From the NCBI GenBank assembly GCA_002840715.1, contig PHBW01000004.1, forward strand, positions 1 to 64,000: a DNA stretch of 64,000 bases, read 5' to 3'. Positions 26,891 through 36,812 of the stretch are shown here, piece after piece; position 1 is the stretch's first letter; the number at the start of each line of letters is the position of its first letter. The position numbers were made by a program, and so were the translations under genes. Origin of the DNA: Chloroflexi bacterium HGW-Chloroflexi-4 (GTDB lineage: Bacteria > Chloroflexota > Anaerolineae > Anaerolineales > Anaerolineaceae). The notes beneath the pieces are model-generated. The model saw only the letters and a list, made by a program, of their open reading frames with translations. It did not search any database and was not told the DNA's origin.

Positions 26891-28234
26891 TTAGAATTGT
26901 TTTGCGTAGCGTTGCCAAACTTCTGTAGACAGTTCTCTGGCTTTACTATTTACTTCTTTTTCATCAATTGTGGTCAATTGTCGGTCTTTCATTAAGATTT
27001 TCCCATTTATGATGGTCGTTGTAACCATTGAATCTCTAAACCCAAAAATTATTTGCCAGGGCAGATTTTCAACCGTTAATTCAGTAACAGGTTCATAATC
27101 AACCAGGATCAAATCTGCTTTTGCACCTTGCTCAATTATGCCGATACGTTCTCCACCAAAAAATTGTGTTACAAGGGCTGAATTATTGTAAACTGCCATA
27201 TCCACGATGGTGTTAGCACCCATTCTTCTTGGATCTCGATTCCAACCTTTATGCGCAAGATAACAAGTGCGCCATTCATCCCACATTGCATTTGAAAAAC
27301 CGTCATTTCCTAAACAGACTCGTAAACCAGCGCGAATTTGTGAATCTACATCACCCAATCCGACCGCATTGTTGAGATTGGATCGCGGCTGATGCGACAG
27401 CCACGTTTTGGTATCAATAAGCAGCTCAATTTCAGCATGATCCAAATGGACCCCATGTGCAAAAATGGATTTTTCTCCAAGAATACCAAATTTATTTAGT
27501 CGATTGATAACTCGCAGACCGGATTTGTTGATCGAATCATATTCATCCACCCAATGTTCAGCAGTATGAATATGAATTCCAGAATTTGTGGGTAATAAAG
27601 TACAACATTTTTCTAAAGTTTCTTCAGACAAAGTTAAACTTGCATGCATACCAAAAGTTGCCTTAACTAAATGGTCGGAACCAGCAGTATCAAGTTTCTT
27701 GATCATTCGAAGGTTTTCTTTAATACCTTCATTACTTTTATCCATTCCCCCACGATCAGTTACCTCATAGCAAACTACTCCTCTAACACCGGTCTTCAAA
27801 AAGGCTTCTTCTATAACATCCAGGGAACCATCAATGAAATTAGGGGAGGCATGATGATCGAATAATGTGGTTGTTCCATGTTTGATCGCATCAATCATAC
27901 AAACCAAAGAAGAATATTTTACGTCTTCAGCCAACAATGATTGATCAAGAGGCCACCATAACTTTTGTAGAATTTCAGGAAAATCAGCCGGCGCTGGCGG
28001 CGGAATGTAAAGACCTCTCGAAAATGTTCCGTAAAAGTGAGTATGGGCGCAAATTAGCCCTGGCATTAAATACTGCCCTTTGGCATCGAGCACTTCTTCT
28101 TCAGGATATTTATAAACAATTTCCGTTTGATTTCCAATTTCTTTGATAACAGAGCCAGCCAAAACCACTGCCTGCCCAGTATCTATTGAATTTGGATTAT
28201 TCCAACTGATAAGTTTTGCGTTAATAATGATCAT
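26891..28234 (-). CDS. ssnA: SsnA-like amidohydrolase (aminohydrolase/deaminase family)
   Basis: 447 residues. Metal-dependent amidohydrolase fold: MPGLICAHTHFYGTFSRGL with HxH at about 65-67, FAHGVHLDHAEIE and SHQPRSNLNNA, and CLGNDGFSNAMWDEW with the metal aspartate. HFYGTFSRGL and the C-terminal pattern resemble SsnA, which clusters with xanthine-dehydrogenase-like enzymes in E. coli. It probably deaminates or hydrolyses an N-heterocycle used by the hydroxylase at the other end of this operon. Substrate inferred from context only. It is the first gene of the minus-strand run. Confidence 0.85.
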   Translation of the reverse strand: MIIINAKLISWNNPNSIDTGQAVVLAGSVIKEIGNQTEIVYKYPEEEVLDAKGQYLMPGLICAHTHFYGTFSRGLYIPPPAPADFPEILQKLWWPLDQSLLAEDVKYSSLVCMIDAIKHGTTTLFDHHASPNFIDGSLDVIEEAFLKTGVRGVVCYEVTDRGGMDKSNEGIKENLRMIKKLDTAGSDHLVKATFGMHASLTLSEETLEKCCTLLPTNSGIHIHTAEHWVDEYDSINKSGLRVINRLNKFGILGEKSIFAHGVHLDHAEIELLIDTKTWLSHQPRSNLNNAVGLGDVDSQIRAGLRVCLGNDGFSNAMWDEWRTCYLAHKGWNRDPRRMGANTIVDMAVYNNSALVTQFFGGERIGIIEQGAKADLILVDYEPVTELTVENLPWQIIFGFRDSMVTTTIINGKILMKDRQLTTIDEKEVNSKARELSTEVWQRYAKQF

Positions 28235-28305
28235 AGGTCCTCTATTATGCTTGCCAGTTTTATTTTAGCATAAAGGATATAGTTCACGAGTAGGAGGAAA
28301 TTTAG

Positions 28306-29742
28306 TTGTTAATGGAATATAATCAAGAAAAAGATTATAAGGAGACTCCTTTGGATACACGCAATTTAGCCATTTCTTATGCAACTTCAAACTATGCAAA
28401 ATTCCTTAATGATTTAAAAGAACTTATCGCCATCCCCTCTGTCTCAACTGAAGCAGACAGAAATGAGGATGTTAAACAATGTGCTGAGACTATTGCCAAT
28501 AGACTAACCTCGTTAGGAATTGAACATGTTCAAGTTTTAGCGACACCCAAACACCCGATTGTCTATGGCGATTACATGCATGCAGGCAAAGATCAACCTG
28601 TTGTCTTGATTTATGGACATTACGATGTCCAACCTGTAGATCCAATTGAATTGTGGAATACCCCCCCCTTTGAAGGCGTTAAAAAAGACGACTTCCTCTT
28701 TGGCAGAGGCGCTTCTGACATGAAGGGTCAATTTATAGCCTGCCTGGCGGCTGTTGAATCCATTATGAAAACGGGAGAATTGCCTGTCAACATCAAATTC
28801 ATTCTTGAAGGAGAAGAAGAGATCGGGTCTCCAAGCTTGCATCACTTCCTGGTTGAGCATACTGAATTACTCAAAGCAGATGTTGTACTTAATCCAGATA
28901 CAGGCATGATCGCACCTGATGCGCCTGCCATCATTTATGGATTAAGAGGGCTGGCATATTTTGAAATTCGAACCTATGGCCCTGACCGTGACTTGCACTC
29001 CGGCACATTTGGAGGCGTGATTCACAACCCAGCCCAGGTTTTATGTGATCTGATTGCCGGCATGCACGATTCAGATGGAAGAATAATGTTGCCTGGTTTC
29101 TATGATTCTGTCCTTCCCCTTTCTACCCAAGAGAGAGAAGAACTCAACCGTTTGAATATGAATGATGCCTATTATGCCTCCCAAGCCGGCGTCAGCAACG
29201 TAATGGGTGAAAAAGGTTACACCTCAATTGAAAGAATTGGCGCCCGCCCAACACTTGAAGTAAACGGCTTCCTTTCAGGGTTTACCGGACCAGGAGCTAA
29301 AACAATCATCCCATCCAAAGCCATGGCAAAGATTTCAACCAGGCTTGTTCCCAATCAAGACCCTAAAAAAGTACATGCCCAAATGATTGAATACATGGAA
29401 AAGAATGCTCCCAAAACCATCCGATGGGAAGTGGAATTAATCAGCACAGGAAACCCCAGTATCTCTGATATTAATCTTCCTGAAACGAAAGCCCTTGTCA
29501 AAGCATTTGAATCCATATATGGCGTCAAACCCGTTTTTAAACGCGAAGGTGGCTCAGTGCCGGTAACTGCTGATATGCAAGAACTGCTTGGAATAGATTC
29601 AGTGCTAACTGGTTTTGGTTTACCTGATGACAATATCCATTCTCCCAATGAAAGGCTTCATCTGCCCACCTGGGAAAAAGGTATTTTGACACTTATTCAT
29701 TTCTTCTTCAACATACAACCAAAAGGAAGCGCGGTAGATTAA
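28306..29742 (+). CDS. M20 family metallopeptidase (dipeptidase)
   Basis: 478 residues from a TTG at 28306, which has AGGAGG seven bases upstream. An ATG at 28312 is in frame but farther off. A second AAGGAG lies before an in-frame TTG at about residue 18 (LDTRNLA), so an internal start is possible. Zinc motifs are intact: LIYGHYDVQP, FGRGASDMKG, EGEEEIGS, and a dimerisation domain (about 205-365) with DLHSGTFGG. It cleaves dipeptides or N-acyl amino acids in the cytoplasm. Divergent from ssnA with a 71-base gap. Confidence 0.92.
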   Translation: MLMEYNQEKDYKETPLDTRNLAISYATSNYAKFLNDLKELIAIPSVSTEADRNEDVKQCAETIANRLTSLGIEHVQVLATPKHPIVYGDYMHAGKDQPVVLIYGHYDVQPVDPIELWNTPPFEGVKKDDFLFGRGASDMKGQFIACLAAVESIMKTGELPVNIKFILEGEEEIGSPSLHHFLVEHTELLKADVVLNPDTGMIAPDAPAIIYGLRGLAYFEIRTYGPDRDLHSGTFGGVIHNPAQVLCDLIAGMHDSDGRIMLPGFYDSVLPLSTQEREELNRLNMNDAYYASQAGVSNVMGEKGYTSIERIGARPTLEVNGFLSGFTGPGAKTIIPSKAMAKISTRLVPNQDPKKVHAQMIEYMEKNAPKTIRWEVELISTGNPSISDINLPETKALVKAFESIYGVKPVFKREGGSVPVTADMQELLGIDSVLTGFGLPDDNIHSPNERLHLPTWEKGILTLIHFFFNIQPKGSAVD

Positions 29743-30641
29743 TGAGCACAGATAAATTGAAGCTTCCATCATATGGAGGACAAGCCCTTATGGAGGGCGT
29801 CCTCATGCGCGGCTCAAAATATCTGGCTGCTGCCTTTCGTGACCCCGCAGGTGAAATCCATATTGAAACAGAAAAATTAAAAGGTCTTTACACTTCAAAA
29901 TTAGTGAAATGGCCATTCTTCCGCGGATTAGTGATTATGTGGGATGCCATTGGTTTGGGAACCAAGTATTTAACCAAATCAGCCAATTATCAAACTGGAG
30001 AAGATGAAAAAATTGAAGGGCCAGCTCTTTTTGGCACACTTCTTTTTTCTTTTGTACTTGCTATTGCGCTTTTCTTTTTAGCTCCTGCCGGCGTGGCTGC
30101 ACTCTTCCAAAAATGGTTTTCAATCACCCCTTTTACCACCAATATGATTGAAGGTCTAATCCGTCTCGTCTTGGTTATTGGTTATATATGGGCTGTCGGT
30201 AAAATGCCAGATATTCGCCGTGTCTTCTCGTATCATGGCGCAGAACACAAAACAATTAATGCTTTTGAAGCAGGCGCTGAACTAACCCCTGAAAATGTTA
30301 GTAAATTTTCTCTTCAACATCCGCGCTGCGGTACCGGATTTATTTTGATTCTGGTCATCTTTTCAGTGATCCTTTTTACTCTTATTGGACCGCTGCCAAA
30401 TATTGCCATCCGCCTCGCATCACGCGTTGTTTTACTGCCCGTGTTAATTATGGTGGCTTATGAATACATGCGTTTCGTTGCCAACAATTTAGATATTCGC
30501 ATCATAAGATGGTTGGCTTTTCCTGGTATGGCTATGCAAAAACTGACAACCAATGAACCGGATTTAAAGGTTCTTGAAGTAGCCATTACCGCGTTTAAAG
30601 CCATGTATGACTTGGAAAACGCCAAGGAAAATGAAGGATAA
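29742..30641 (+). CDS. DUF1385 membrane protein (YqhQ-like)
   Basis: 299 residues. Starts YGGQALMEGVLMRG, the signature of DUF1385/YqhQ, then IRRVFSYHGAEHKTINAFEAG (conserved histidines) and FSLQHPRCGTGFILILVIFS. Four to five hydrophobic helices (about 100-125, 130-160, 200-220, 225-245). Its role is unknown. It overlaps the dipeptidase stop by one base and is followed by the ComEA-like gene with an 11-base overlap. Confidence 0.9.
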   Translation: MSTDKLKLPSYGGQALMEGVLMRGSKYLAAAFRDPAGEIHIETEKLKGLYTSKLVKWPFFRGLVIMWDAIGLGTKYLTKSANYQTGEDEKIEGPALFGTLLFSFVLAIALFFLAPAGVAALFQKWFSITPFTTNMIEGLIRLVLVIGYIWAVGKMPDIRRVFSYHGAEHKTINAFEAGAELTPENVSKFSLQHPRCGTGFILILVIFSVILFTLIGPLPNIAIRLASRVVLLPVLIMVAYEYMRFVANNLDIRIIRWLAFPGMAMQKLTTNEPDLKVLEVAITAFKAMYDLENAKENEG

Positions 30642-31005
30642 AAATATATTTAGATTGGTCTCGATTGGGTTCCTATCCGGAGTCGTCTTTTCTGGATTGG
30701 TTTTTATTACACTCAACCTAACACTCAATCACCGTAATCAAAATGAAATTGTAAAAATCAATTCAAGGCAAGTTGTTGAAACAATAACTGATTCACCCTT
30801 TACCGTAATCGAAAAGATCAACTTGAATCAAGCAACTCTCAACCAGCTTGTTACACTTCCAGGGATTGGTGAAGCAAAAGCTCGTGCCATCATCGATTTT
30901 CGAGAAAAATATGGTGATTTCGAAAATGTATCAGAATTAACCTACGTCTCCGGGATTGGAAATACTCTCATAAAATCCATTGAGGACATGGTTATAATCA
31001 ATTGA
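30631..31005 (+). CDS. ComEA-like helix-hairpin-helix protein
   Basis: 124 residues from the ATG at 30631 (the longer frame from 30607 lies inside the DUF1385 gene). A membrane helix (about 10-30) anchors it, then a 60-residue HhH module: INLNQATLNQLVTLPGIGEAKARAII and VSELTYVSGIG. ComEA binds incoming DNA in natural transformation. This one lacks a long linker and no comEC was seen next to it, so competence function is not certain. Confidence 0.85.
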   Translation: MKDKNIFRLVSIGFLSGVVFSGLVFITLNLTLNHRNQNEIVKINSRQVVETITDSPFTVIEKINLNQATLNQLVTLPGIGEAKARAIIDFREKYGDFENVSELTYVSGIGNTLIKSIEDMVIIN

Positions 31006-31029
31006 GAATAAACCACAAGAGGAAAAATT

Positions 31030-31473
31030 ATGTTGACCAAAAATACATTTGAAGATGCGTTGCATGATGCGATGCGCCAAAAAGATGAAACTGCAAAAAA
31101 TACTTACAAAATTTTGCTTTCTTCCATCAAGATGCTTGAGATTGAAAAAGGCATTGTTGCCGACGATCCCATAATTCAGGGAATCCTGCAAAAAGAAATC
31201 AAGATGCGTCGTGAATCTATTAATGAATTTCAAAAAGGTGAACGAGCTGATTTAATTGAATTAGCTGAAACAGAAATTGCATTATTAGAAAAATTCCTCC
31301 CCAAGCAAATGAGTGATGAAGATATAAAAAAAGCTGCGGCAGATGCCATTCAAGAGACAGGCGCAACTTTGCCTTCTGATATGGGCAAAGTAATGAAAGT
31401 GCTTGTTCCAAAACTTGCAGGTCAAGCATCAGCCGATCGCATCAGCGCAGCCGTTCGTTCGTTGCTCTCATAA
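31030..31473 (+). CDS. yqeY: GatB/YqeY family protein
   Basis: 147 residues, helical. Begins with ALHDAMRQKDETAKNTYKILLSSIKMLEIEKG, then EKFLPKQMSDEDIKKAAADA and ATLPSDMGKVMKVLVPKL, as in YqeY, related to the tail of the amidotransferase GatB. Function is not settled; it may affect tRNA-dependent amidation. It is followed by pgpH in the same run. Confidence 0.92.
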   Translation: MLTKNTFEDALHDAMRQKDETAKNTYKILLSSIKMLEIEKGIVADDPIIQGILQKEIKMRRESINEFQKGERADLIELAETEIALLEKFLPKQMSDEDIKKAAADAIQETGATLPSDMGKVMKVLVPKLAGQASADRISAAVRSLLS

Positions 31474-31483
31474 ATCTGCAGTC

Positions 31484-33583
31484 GTGACTTCTTTGTCTGT
31501 TCGCTTGACTCAAAACAAATCGTACCGAAAATTTTACAGATTCGGGCTTCTAATCGTCTCTGCTGCTCTGGTTTTAGGCGCATTGGTACTGCCCATTGCT
31601 TTACGTCCGTCCTCTTTACCTGTTCAGCTCGGCGATGTTGCTCCGCAAACATTTGTTGCGTCAAAAACCCTGACATATGAAAGTACAGTCTTAACTCAAG
31701 CTGCGCGTCAAACCGCCTCAAACGCCATTTCAGATCGTTATCTACCGATGGATATTTCCATCTCAAGAACTCAGATCAAAAAAATACAAGATCTAATTAA
31801 TAAAATTTCTCAGATAAGATCTGACAAGTCGCTGCAATATGAGCATAAATTTATTATGATGCAGCAATTTGAAAACCTCTCCCTTACCCAAAATGGAATT
31901 AATCAAATTTTACAGATGAGTGGACCTGAATGGGATGTCGTCTCACAAGAGACCATTTCTGCCCTTGAACGCTCTATGCGAAATACGATTCGAGATTATC
32001 AGGTACAAGAAGTACGCTATAATTTGCCTTCTTTGATCAGCTATACGCTCCCAGACCGTTTTGTCTACATTGTTGACGAATTGGCTAGCCCATTTGTAGT
32101 TGAAAACAGCTTGTTTTCTGAAAAAGATACCGAAGCAGCAAAACAACAAGCTATGGATTCCGTGAAACCAATAACACGTACTTATGTTCAGAATCAAACC
32201 ATTGCGCTTAAGGGGCAAATAGTTAATGAAGAACAACTTGAAGCTTTACAATTATTTGGATTAATTAAACCTGCCAATAAAATTCAGGACTTAATTGCCG
32301 CTAGTTCAATTGTTGCTGTGTTGGCTGGTTTTATCCTTCTTTATTTCACACGCCGCCAAGTATCGCCCATGGGTGACCTTAAGAGTCTTACTGTTATCGC
32401 CTTGGGATTCCTATTTTTCCTTTATGGCGCAAGATTCTTAATTCCCAATCGAGCCATCATTCCTTATTTCTTCCCAATCTCGGCTTATGCTTTAATTTTG
32501 GTTACACTTTTCAACCTTGAAATCGGGATAATATTCTCCCTTGCTTTAAGCATTTTAGCGGCATATGGATTAACCGATTCGCTTGATTTGACTCTCTTTT
32601 ATATGATTTCAAGCATAATTGCATCTTTAGCCATTGGCAGAGGACGTCGTATTTCAAGTTTCTTTATTTCTGCCATTGCCATTTCGATCGCAAGCAGTTT
32701 GGTTTTAGTTGCATATAAATTAACAGATCCACTTTCAGATTTGGTTGGCCTGGTTACTTTGATCGGTGTTTCATTTCTTAATGGTGTTGCGTCTGCAAGT
32801 CTTGCTCTATTAATTCAATATATTCTTTCTCAGGCGCTAGGTTTGGTTACCCCAATTTACTTGTTGGAAATTTCCCGTCCAGACCATCCGTTGCTTAAAG
32901 TATTATTGCAAAATGCCCCCGGTACATACCAGCATTCACTACAAGTGTCGAATCTTGCTGAACAAGCAGCGGAGGCGATTGGTGCCGACGCCTTGTTAAC
33001 ACGCGTAGGAACTCTTTATCACGATATTGGCAAAACAGCCAATGCTCCCTTTTTTGTTGAAAATCAGATCCCTGGAAAATTAAATACTCATGACGATCTT
33101 GATGCAGTCATTGCAGCACAAATAATTATTCAGCATGTGCAAGATGGTGTTAATCTGGCCAATAAATATCGATTGCCAGCAAGAATACAAGAATTCATGC
33201 GAGAACACCATGGAACTCAATTTACGAGATATCAATACAACCGGGCGCTTGAAAAAGCGCAAAATGATCCGGCAAAAGTAGATAAAGAATTGTTCCGCTA
33301 TCCTGGTCCAAAACCACGCTCCAAAGAGACTGCGCTGGTAATGTTGGCTGATGGATGTGAAGCAAGAGCACGGGCGGAGCTACCAAAAACAACTGAAGAT
33401 CTGGAACGTTTGGTTAAGGCGGTTTTTGACTATTGCCTTAACGAAGGGCAATTTGATAAGACAAATTTGACTCTGAAAGACTTGAAAATTGCACAGGAAT
33501 CCTTTATTAACACACTTTCAAATACTTACCATCCAAGAATTAAATACCCTGAAAACATTTTGGAAAAAACGGAAAAAGCATGA
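31484..33583 (+). CDS. pgpH: 7TM-HD c-di-AMP phosphodiesterase PgpH (YqfF)
   Basis: 699 residues from the GTG at 31484, chosen because it starts just after yqeY; the longer frame from TTG 31403 would overlap by 70 bases. Topology: one TM helix near the N-terminus, an extracytoplasmic 7TMR-HDED domain (about 60-265), seven helices (about 270-480) and an HD domain with YQHSLQVSNLAEQAAEAIG, TLYHDIGKT and REHHG. PgpH degrades cyclic di-AMP in Firmicutes. The following ybeY and dgkA reproduce the Firmicutes order. Confidence 0.92.
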   Translation: MTSLSVRLTQNKSYRKFYRFGLLIVSAALVLGALVLPIALRPSSLPVQLGDVAPQTFVASKTLTYESTVLTQAARQTASNAISDRYLPMDISISRTQIKKIQDLINKISQIRSDKSLQYEHKFIMMQQFENLSLTQNGINQILQMSGPEWDVVSQETISALERSMRNTIRDYQVQEVRYNLPSLISYTLPDRFVYIVDELASPFVVENSLFSEKDTEAAKQQAMDSVKPITRTYVQNQTIALKGQIVNEEQLEALQLFGLIKPANKIQDLIAASSIVAVLAGFILLYFTRRQVSPMGDLKSLTVIALGFLFFLYGARFLIPNRAIIPYFFPISAYALILVTLFNLEIGIIFSLALSILAAYGLTDSLDLTLFYMISSIIASLAIGRGRRISSFFISAIAISIASSLVLVAYKLTDPLSDLVGLVTLIGVSFLNGVASASLALLIQYILSQALGLVTPIYLLEISRPDHPLLKVLLQNAPGTYQHSLQVSNLAEQAAEAIGADALLTRVGTLYHDIGKTANAPFFVENQIPGKLNTHDDLDAVIAAQIIIQHVQDGVNLANKYRLPARIQEFMREHHGTQFTRYQYNRALEKAQNDPAKVDKELFRYPGPKPRSKETALVMLADGCEARARAELPKTTEDLERLVKAVFDYCLNEGQFDKTNLTLKDLKIAQESFINTLSNTYHPRIKYPENILEKTEKA

Positions 33584-34053
33584 TATCCATTCAAATTAAC
33601 AAAAAATTTGAAAACGAGCTTTCTAATTCTTTCCTCGAAGAGACTACAAAAAAAATATTATCCTATTTAGAAATTGAATCTGAGTCTGATCTTTCCATAT
33701 TGATTGAGACTGATTCTCTTTTAAAAAAATTAAATCATACCTACCGCGGAATTAACCAACCCACTGATGTCTTATCTTTTGATTCAGATGAAATTAATCC
33801 AGAAACAGGGTTCACTTCGATAGGTGATATAGCCATTTCATTTCCTACTGCTCAAAAGCAGGCTATCGAAGCCAATCATCCCGTAGAAAACGAAGTCATC
33901 CTTCTACTTATCCATGCCATTTTGCACCTTTCAGGCTATGATCACAGCACTAAAGAAGAAAAACAAGAAATGTGGGCTGAACAGCAGGCTGTATTGGAAC
34001 ATTTAGATATCAAAATAAACCGCATCTCAGGTGATGAAGAATTTCATGATTAA
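33580..34053 (+). CDS. ybeY: Endoribonuclease YbeY
   Basis: 157 residues. Zinc motif HAILHLSGYDH (about residue 111) with the usual H-x3-H-x5-H spacing, LNHTYRGINQPTDVLSFD, and GDIAISFPTA. YbeY processes the 16S rRNA end and helps ribosome quality control. ATGA overlap of four bases with the pgpH end indicates coupled translation. Confidence 0.95.
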   Translation: MISIQINKKFENELSNSFLEETTKKILSYLEIESESDLSILIETDSLLKKLNHTYRGINQPTDVLSFDSDEINPETGFTSIGDIAISFPTAQKQAIEANHPVENEVILLLIHAILHLSGYDHSTKEEKQEMWAEQQAVLEHLDIKINRISGDEEFHD

Positions 34054-34426
34054 TATTAAAGCGATATTTAAATCTATCAAATTTGCATTTGAAGGTCTTC
34101 TTCATGTTGTAAAAACTCAAAACAACGCCCGATTTCATATTTTAGCTACTTTTATCGTTATCGGATTAAATTTCTGGCTAGAGATTAACGAAATCGAATG
34201 GGCCTTGATGCTCATTGCAATTGCACTCGTCTGGATTGCCGAATGTTTCAATACAACTTTAGAAAGCTTTTTTGATCTTGTGAATCCTGATCCACATCCT
34301 CTTGTAAAAAATGGCAAAGACAGTGGTGCTGCAGCGGTTTTAATCGCTGCTGCTCTAAGTGTGGCTCTTGGGATTTTAGTGCTTGGACCACCCCTCCTCC
34401 AAAAATTTCAATTTCTATTAAGGTAA
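34046..34426 (+). CDS. dgkA: Diacylglycerol/undecaprenol kinase (DgkA family)
   Basis: 126 residues from the ATG at 34046; other in-frame starts at 34031 (GTG) and 34034 (ATG) are possible and none has a clear ribosome site. Three membrane helices. Signature ECFNTTLESFFDLV and HPLVKNGKDSGAAAVL contains the catalytic glutamates and lysine of the family. Gram-positive-type members phosphorylate undecaprenol for cell-wall lipid recycling. Overlaps the ybeY stop. Confidence 0.9.
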   Translation: MINIKAIFKSIKFAFEGLLHVVKTQNNARFHILATFIVIGLNFWLEINEIEWALMLIAIALVWIAECFNTTLESFFDLVNPDPHPLVKNGKDSGAAAVLIAAALSVALGILVLGPPLLQKFQFLLR

Positions 34427-34428
34427 AA

Positions 34429-35274
34429 ATGGATAATCCAACAACCATGTTGTTTGGCACCGTAGGCACACCCATCTCAACACCAAAAAAACCGGGTGGA
34501 AGTATTGGTGCAATTCAAACACTTAAAGAGCTAAATTTAGGCGCATTGGAATTGGGTTGGGTTCAATCGGTCAGAGTGACTGAAGAGAAATGCGCTGAAA
34601 TCAATAAAACTTCACTTGACTGCTCAATAAAAATAAGTGTTCATGCACCTTATTACATCAATTTAAATGCCGATGAAGAGGAATGGCCAAAATCTCGCCA
34701 ACGCCTAATGGATGCCGCCCATTATGGCAGCCTTGCCGGTGCGACGGATATTATTTTTCACCCAGGTTCTTATTTCGAAAGACCTGCACAGGATGTTTTA
34801 AAGGTCGCTATCCCGAGACTTGCTGATTGTGTGGCAGAATTACGCAAGGCAGGCAATTTGGCAACGTTACGACCAGAAACTATGGGAAAATCAGCCATGC
34901 TGGGTTCGTTTGAAGACACACTTTCGATGAGTAAAGAAATCGAGGGAGTTTTGCCCTGTCTCGATTTTGCCCACCTGCATGCCCGGCCGGGAGATGGTTC
35001 AGTCAATTCTTCTGAAGAGTGGAAAACTTTAATCGATTTGTACGAAAAAGCGCTTGGTCAAAATTCCCTTAAAAAACTTCATATCCATCTAAGTGGAATT
35101 GAATATTCGCCAAAAGGCGAAAAGAATCATCTGCCAATTCGAGAATCAGATTTGAATATTAATCAACTGCTTGAAATATTAAAACGTACTGGTTGTGCAG
35201 GTCGAATCTTATGCGAAAGCCCCATCCTTGAAGAGGATGCCCAATTTATGCAGGAGCTTTGGAATTCTTTGTAG
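34429..35274 (+). CDS. Endonuclease IV-like AP endonuclease family 2 protein
   Basis: 281 residues, TIM barrel. Zinc-binding sites appear at HAPYYINL, FHPGSYF, RPETMGK, DFAHLHAR and LHIHLSGI, in the order of Nfo. Nfo cuts at abasic sites. It is closer to the archaeal/short Nfo branch than to E. coli Nfo. It closes the plus-strand operon and lies next to an orphan regulator and exonuclease III, another AP endonuclease. Confidence 0.85.
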   Translation: MDNPTTMLFGTVGTPISTPKKPGGSIGAIQTLKELNLGALELGWVQSVRVTEEKCAEINKTSLDCSIKISVHAPYYINLNADEEEWPKSRQRLMDAAHYGSLAGATDIIFHPGSYFERPAQDVLKVAIPRLADCVAELRKAGNLATLRPETMGKSAMLGSFEDTLSMSKEIEGVLPCLDFAHLHARPGDGSVNSSEEWKTLIDLYEKALGQNSLKKLHIHLSGIEYSPKGEKNHLPIRESDLNINQLLEILKRTGCAGRILCESPILEEDAQFMQELWNSL

Positions 35275-35277
35275 GGT

Positions 35278-35931
35278 TTATAAATAATCCCGCAAATTAT
35301 GTTCCACTGCATAGGCGGCTGCTTCTGCTCGATTGCTGACGCCTAGCTTGGATAGTATACTGCTGACATAATTACGCACAGTTCCTTCGCCAAGAAACAA
35401 CGCTTTTGCTATTTCACGATTGGTTCTTCCCTCAGACACCAGGAGCAAGACATGTTTTTCTTGCTGCGAAAGCGTAGAAAATGCAGAAGATTCTTCTTCT
35501 TTGACTGCTCTGCGAACTTCCTGAAAAACGCGCTGGGTTACGGCGGGATCCAACAAAGCTTCACCTCTTCCAACCGCTTCGATGGCCTTCATCAAATCCT
35601 CGGCTCCAATTTGTTTGAGAACATAACCCGATGCTCCTGCGCGGATTGCGGAAAACAACATATCATCTTCAGCATAAGAAGTAAGCATAATGACGCGAAT
35701 ATCCGGGAATTTTTTGGTGATCTCTTCGCAAGCTTCAATTCCCGATGTTCCAGGCAAACGTATATCCATTAAAACAACATCAGGGAGCAGTCTTTCTACT
35801 TGTTCAAGCGCTTCTTTGGCACTGCCGGCTTCAGAAATTACTTCAAATTGGGGGTGTCTTTCAAGTAATGATTTCAGCCCCAATCTTACAACTTCATGAT
35901 CATCAACCAGAATAATCCGTTGTTTAGTCAT
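35278..35931 (-). CDS. NarL/FixJ-type response regulator
   Basis: 217 residues: receiver domain (about 1-120) with [19 protein letters not shown] (phospho-acceptor aspartate about 56), and LTSYAED; then a LuxR HTH (about 150-210) with [23 protein letters not shown] and [16 protein letters not shown]. No histidine kinase gene lies nearby, so its partner is elsewhere. Controls transcription upon phosphorylation. Confidence 0.94.
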   Translation of the reverse strand: MTKQRIILVDDHEVVRLGLKSLLERHPQFEVISEAGSAKEALEQVERLLPDVVLMDIRLPGTSGIEACEEITKKFPDIRVIMLTSYAEDDMLFSAIRAGASGYVLKQIGAEDLMKAIEAVGRGEALLDPAVTQRVFQEVRRAVKEEESSAFSTLSQQEKHVLLLVSEGRTNREIAKALFLGEGTVRNYVSSILSKLGVSNRAEAAAYAVEHNLRDYL

Positions 35932-35980
35932 GGTGCTCCTTTATTAAACAATCAATATCAGATATTATACTTGACTAACG

Positions 35981-36763
35981 TTAGTCCATGATTTCCAATG
36001 TTACCGGACAGTGGTCCGACCCTTGAATTTGGTCAAAAATAGTTACGTCTTTAACATTTTGCATAAATTGATTTGATACCAAGTAATAGTCCAAACGCCA
36101 GCCAATACCTCTGACTCGGGCATTCACCCTATAAGTCCACCATGTATATTGAACTTTATCTGGATACAATTGCCGAAAAGCATCAGTAAATCCATTCTCT
36201 AGATACTTGTCTATCCAGACCCTTTCTTCGGGAAGAAAGCCAGAAATCTTGCTGTTTTCTTTAGGGTTTGCCAGATCAATCTCATTATGCGCCGTATTAA
36301 AATCACCTGTAATTATGATGTTTCTTCCGTTGGCATGTTCTTTAATGCAAAGCTCTAATAATCGTTCATAAAAACGAAGTTTGTAATCTATACGATCTTG
36401 CCCACGTTGACCATTTGGAAAATAGATATTGAAGAGTAAAAAATCATTGAGTTTGCTTTGGATTACGCGTCCTTCTACGTCAAATTCATCCACACCTAAT
36501 CCATTAGAATGCTCAATAACATTAACGCTGTCTTTTACATAGGTTCCCACCCCGCTATAGCCTGGTCTGACTGCTGAATTCCAAATACGTGTATATCCTG
36601 GAATTGAAATATCTTCCGCGTTTACTTGTTCTTCTTTTGCTTTAAGTTCTTGAAGGCATAAAATATCAGGATCAAGCAAACTAACTGAAGATAAAAAATC
36701 CTTTTTTAACACAGCTCTAAAACCATTTACATTCCAGGTTGTAATTTTCATCTCATGCCTCAA
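35981..36763 (-). CDS. xthA: Exodeoxyribonuclease III
   Basis: 260 residues, endonuclease/exonuclease/phosphatase fold. Motifs: TTWNVNGFRAVLKK, ILCLQELKA, ITGDFNTAHNEIDLANP, YTWWTYRVNARVRGIGWRLDY and GSDHCPVTLEI with the catalytic His. It cuts 5' to abasic sites and trims 3' ends in base excision repair. The following DUF192 gene is divergent. Confidence 0.95.
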   Translation of the reverse strand: MRHEMKITTWNVNGFRAVLKKDFLSSVSLLDPDILCLQELKAKEEQVNAEDISIPGYTRIWNSAVRPGYSGVGTYVKDSVNVIEHSNGLGVDEFDVEGRVIQSKLNDFLLFNIYFPNGQRGQDRIDYKLRFYERLLELCIKEHANGRNIIITGDFNTAHNEIDLANPKENSKISGFLPEERVWIDKYLENGFTDAFRQLYPDKVQYTWWTYRVNARVRGIGWRLDYYLVSNQFMQNVKDVTIFDQIQGSDHCPVTLEIMD

Positions 36764-36812
36764 TGTGGTACACTTTTACTTTGTAAGGCTAATTTTACAT
36801 GGTTTATTACAG

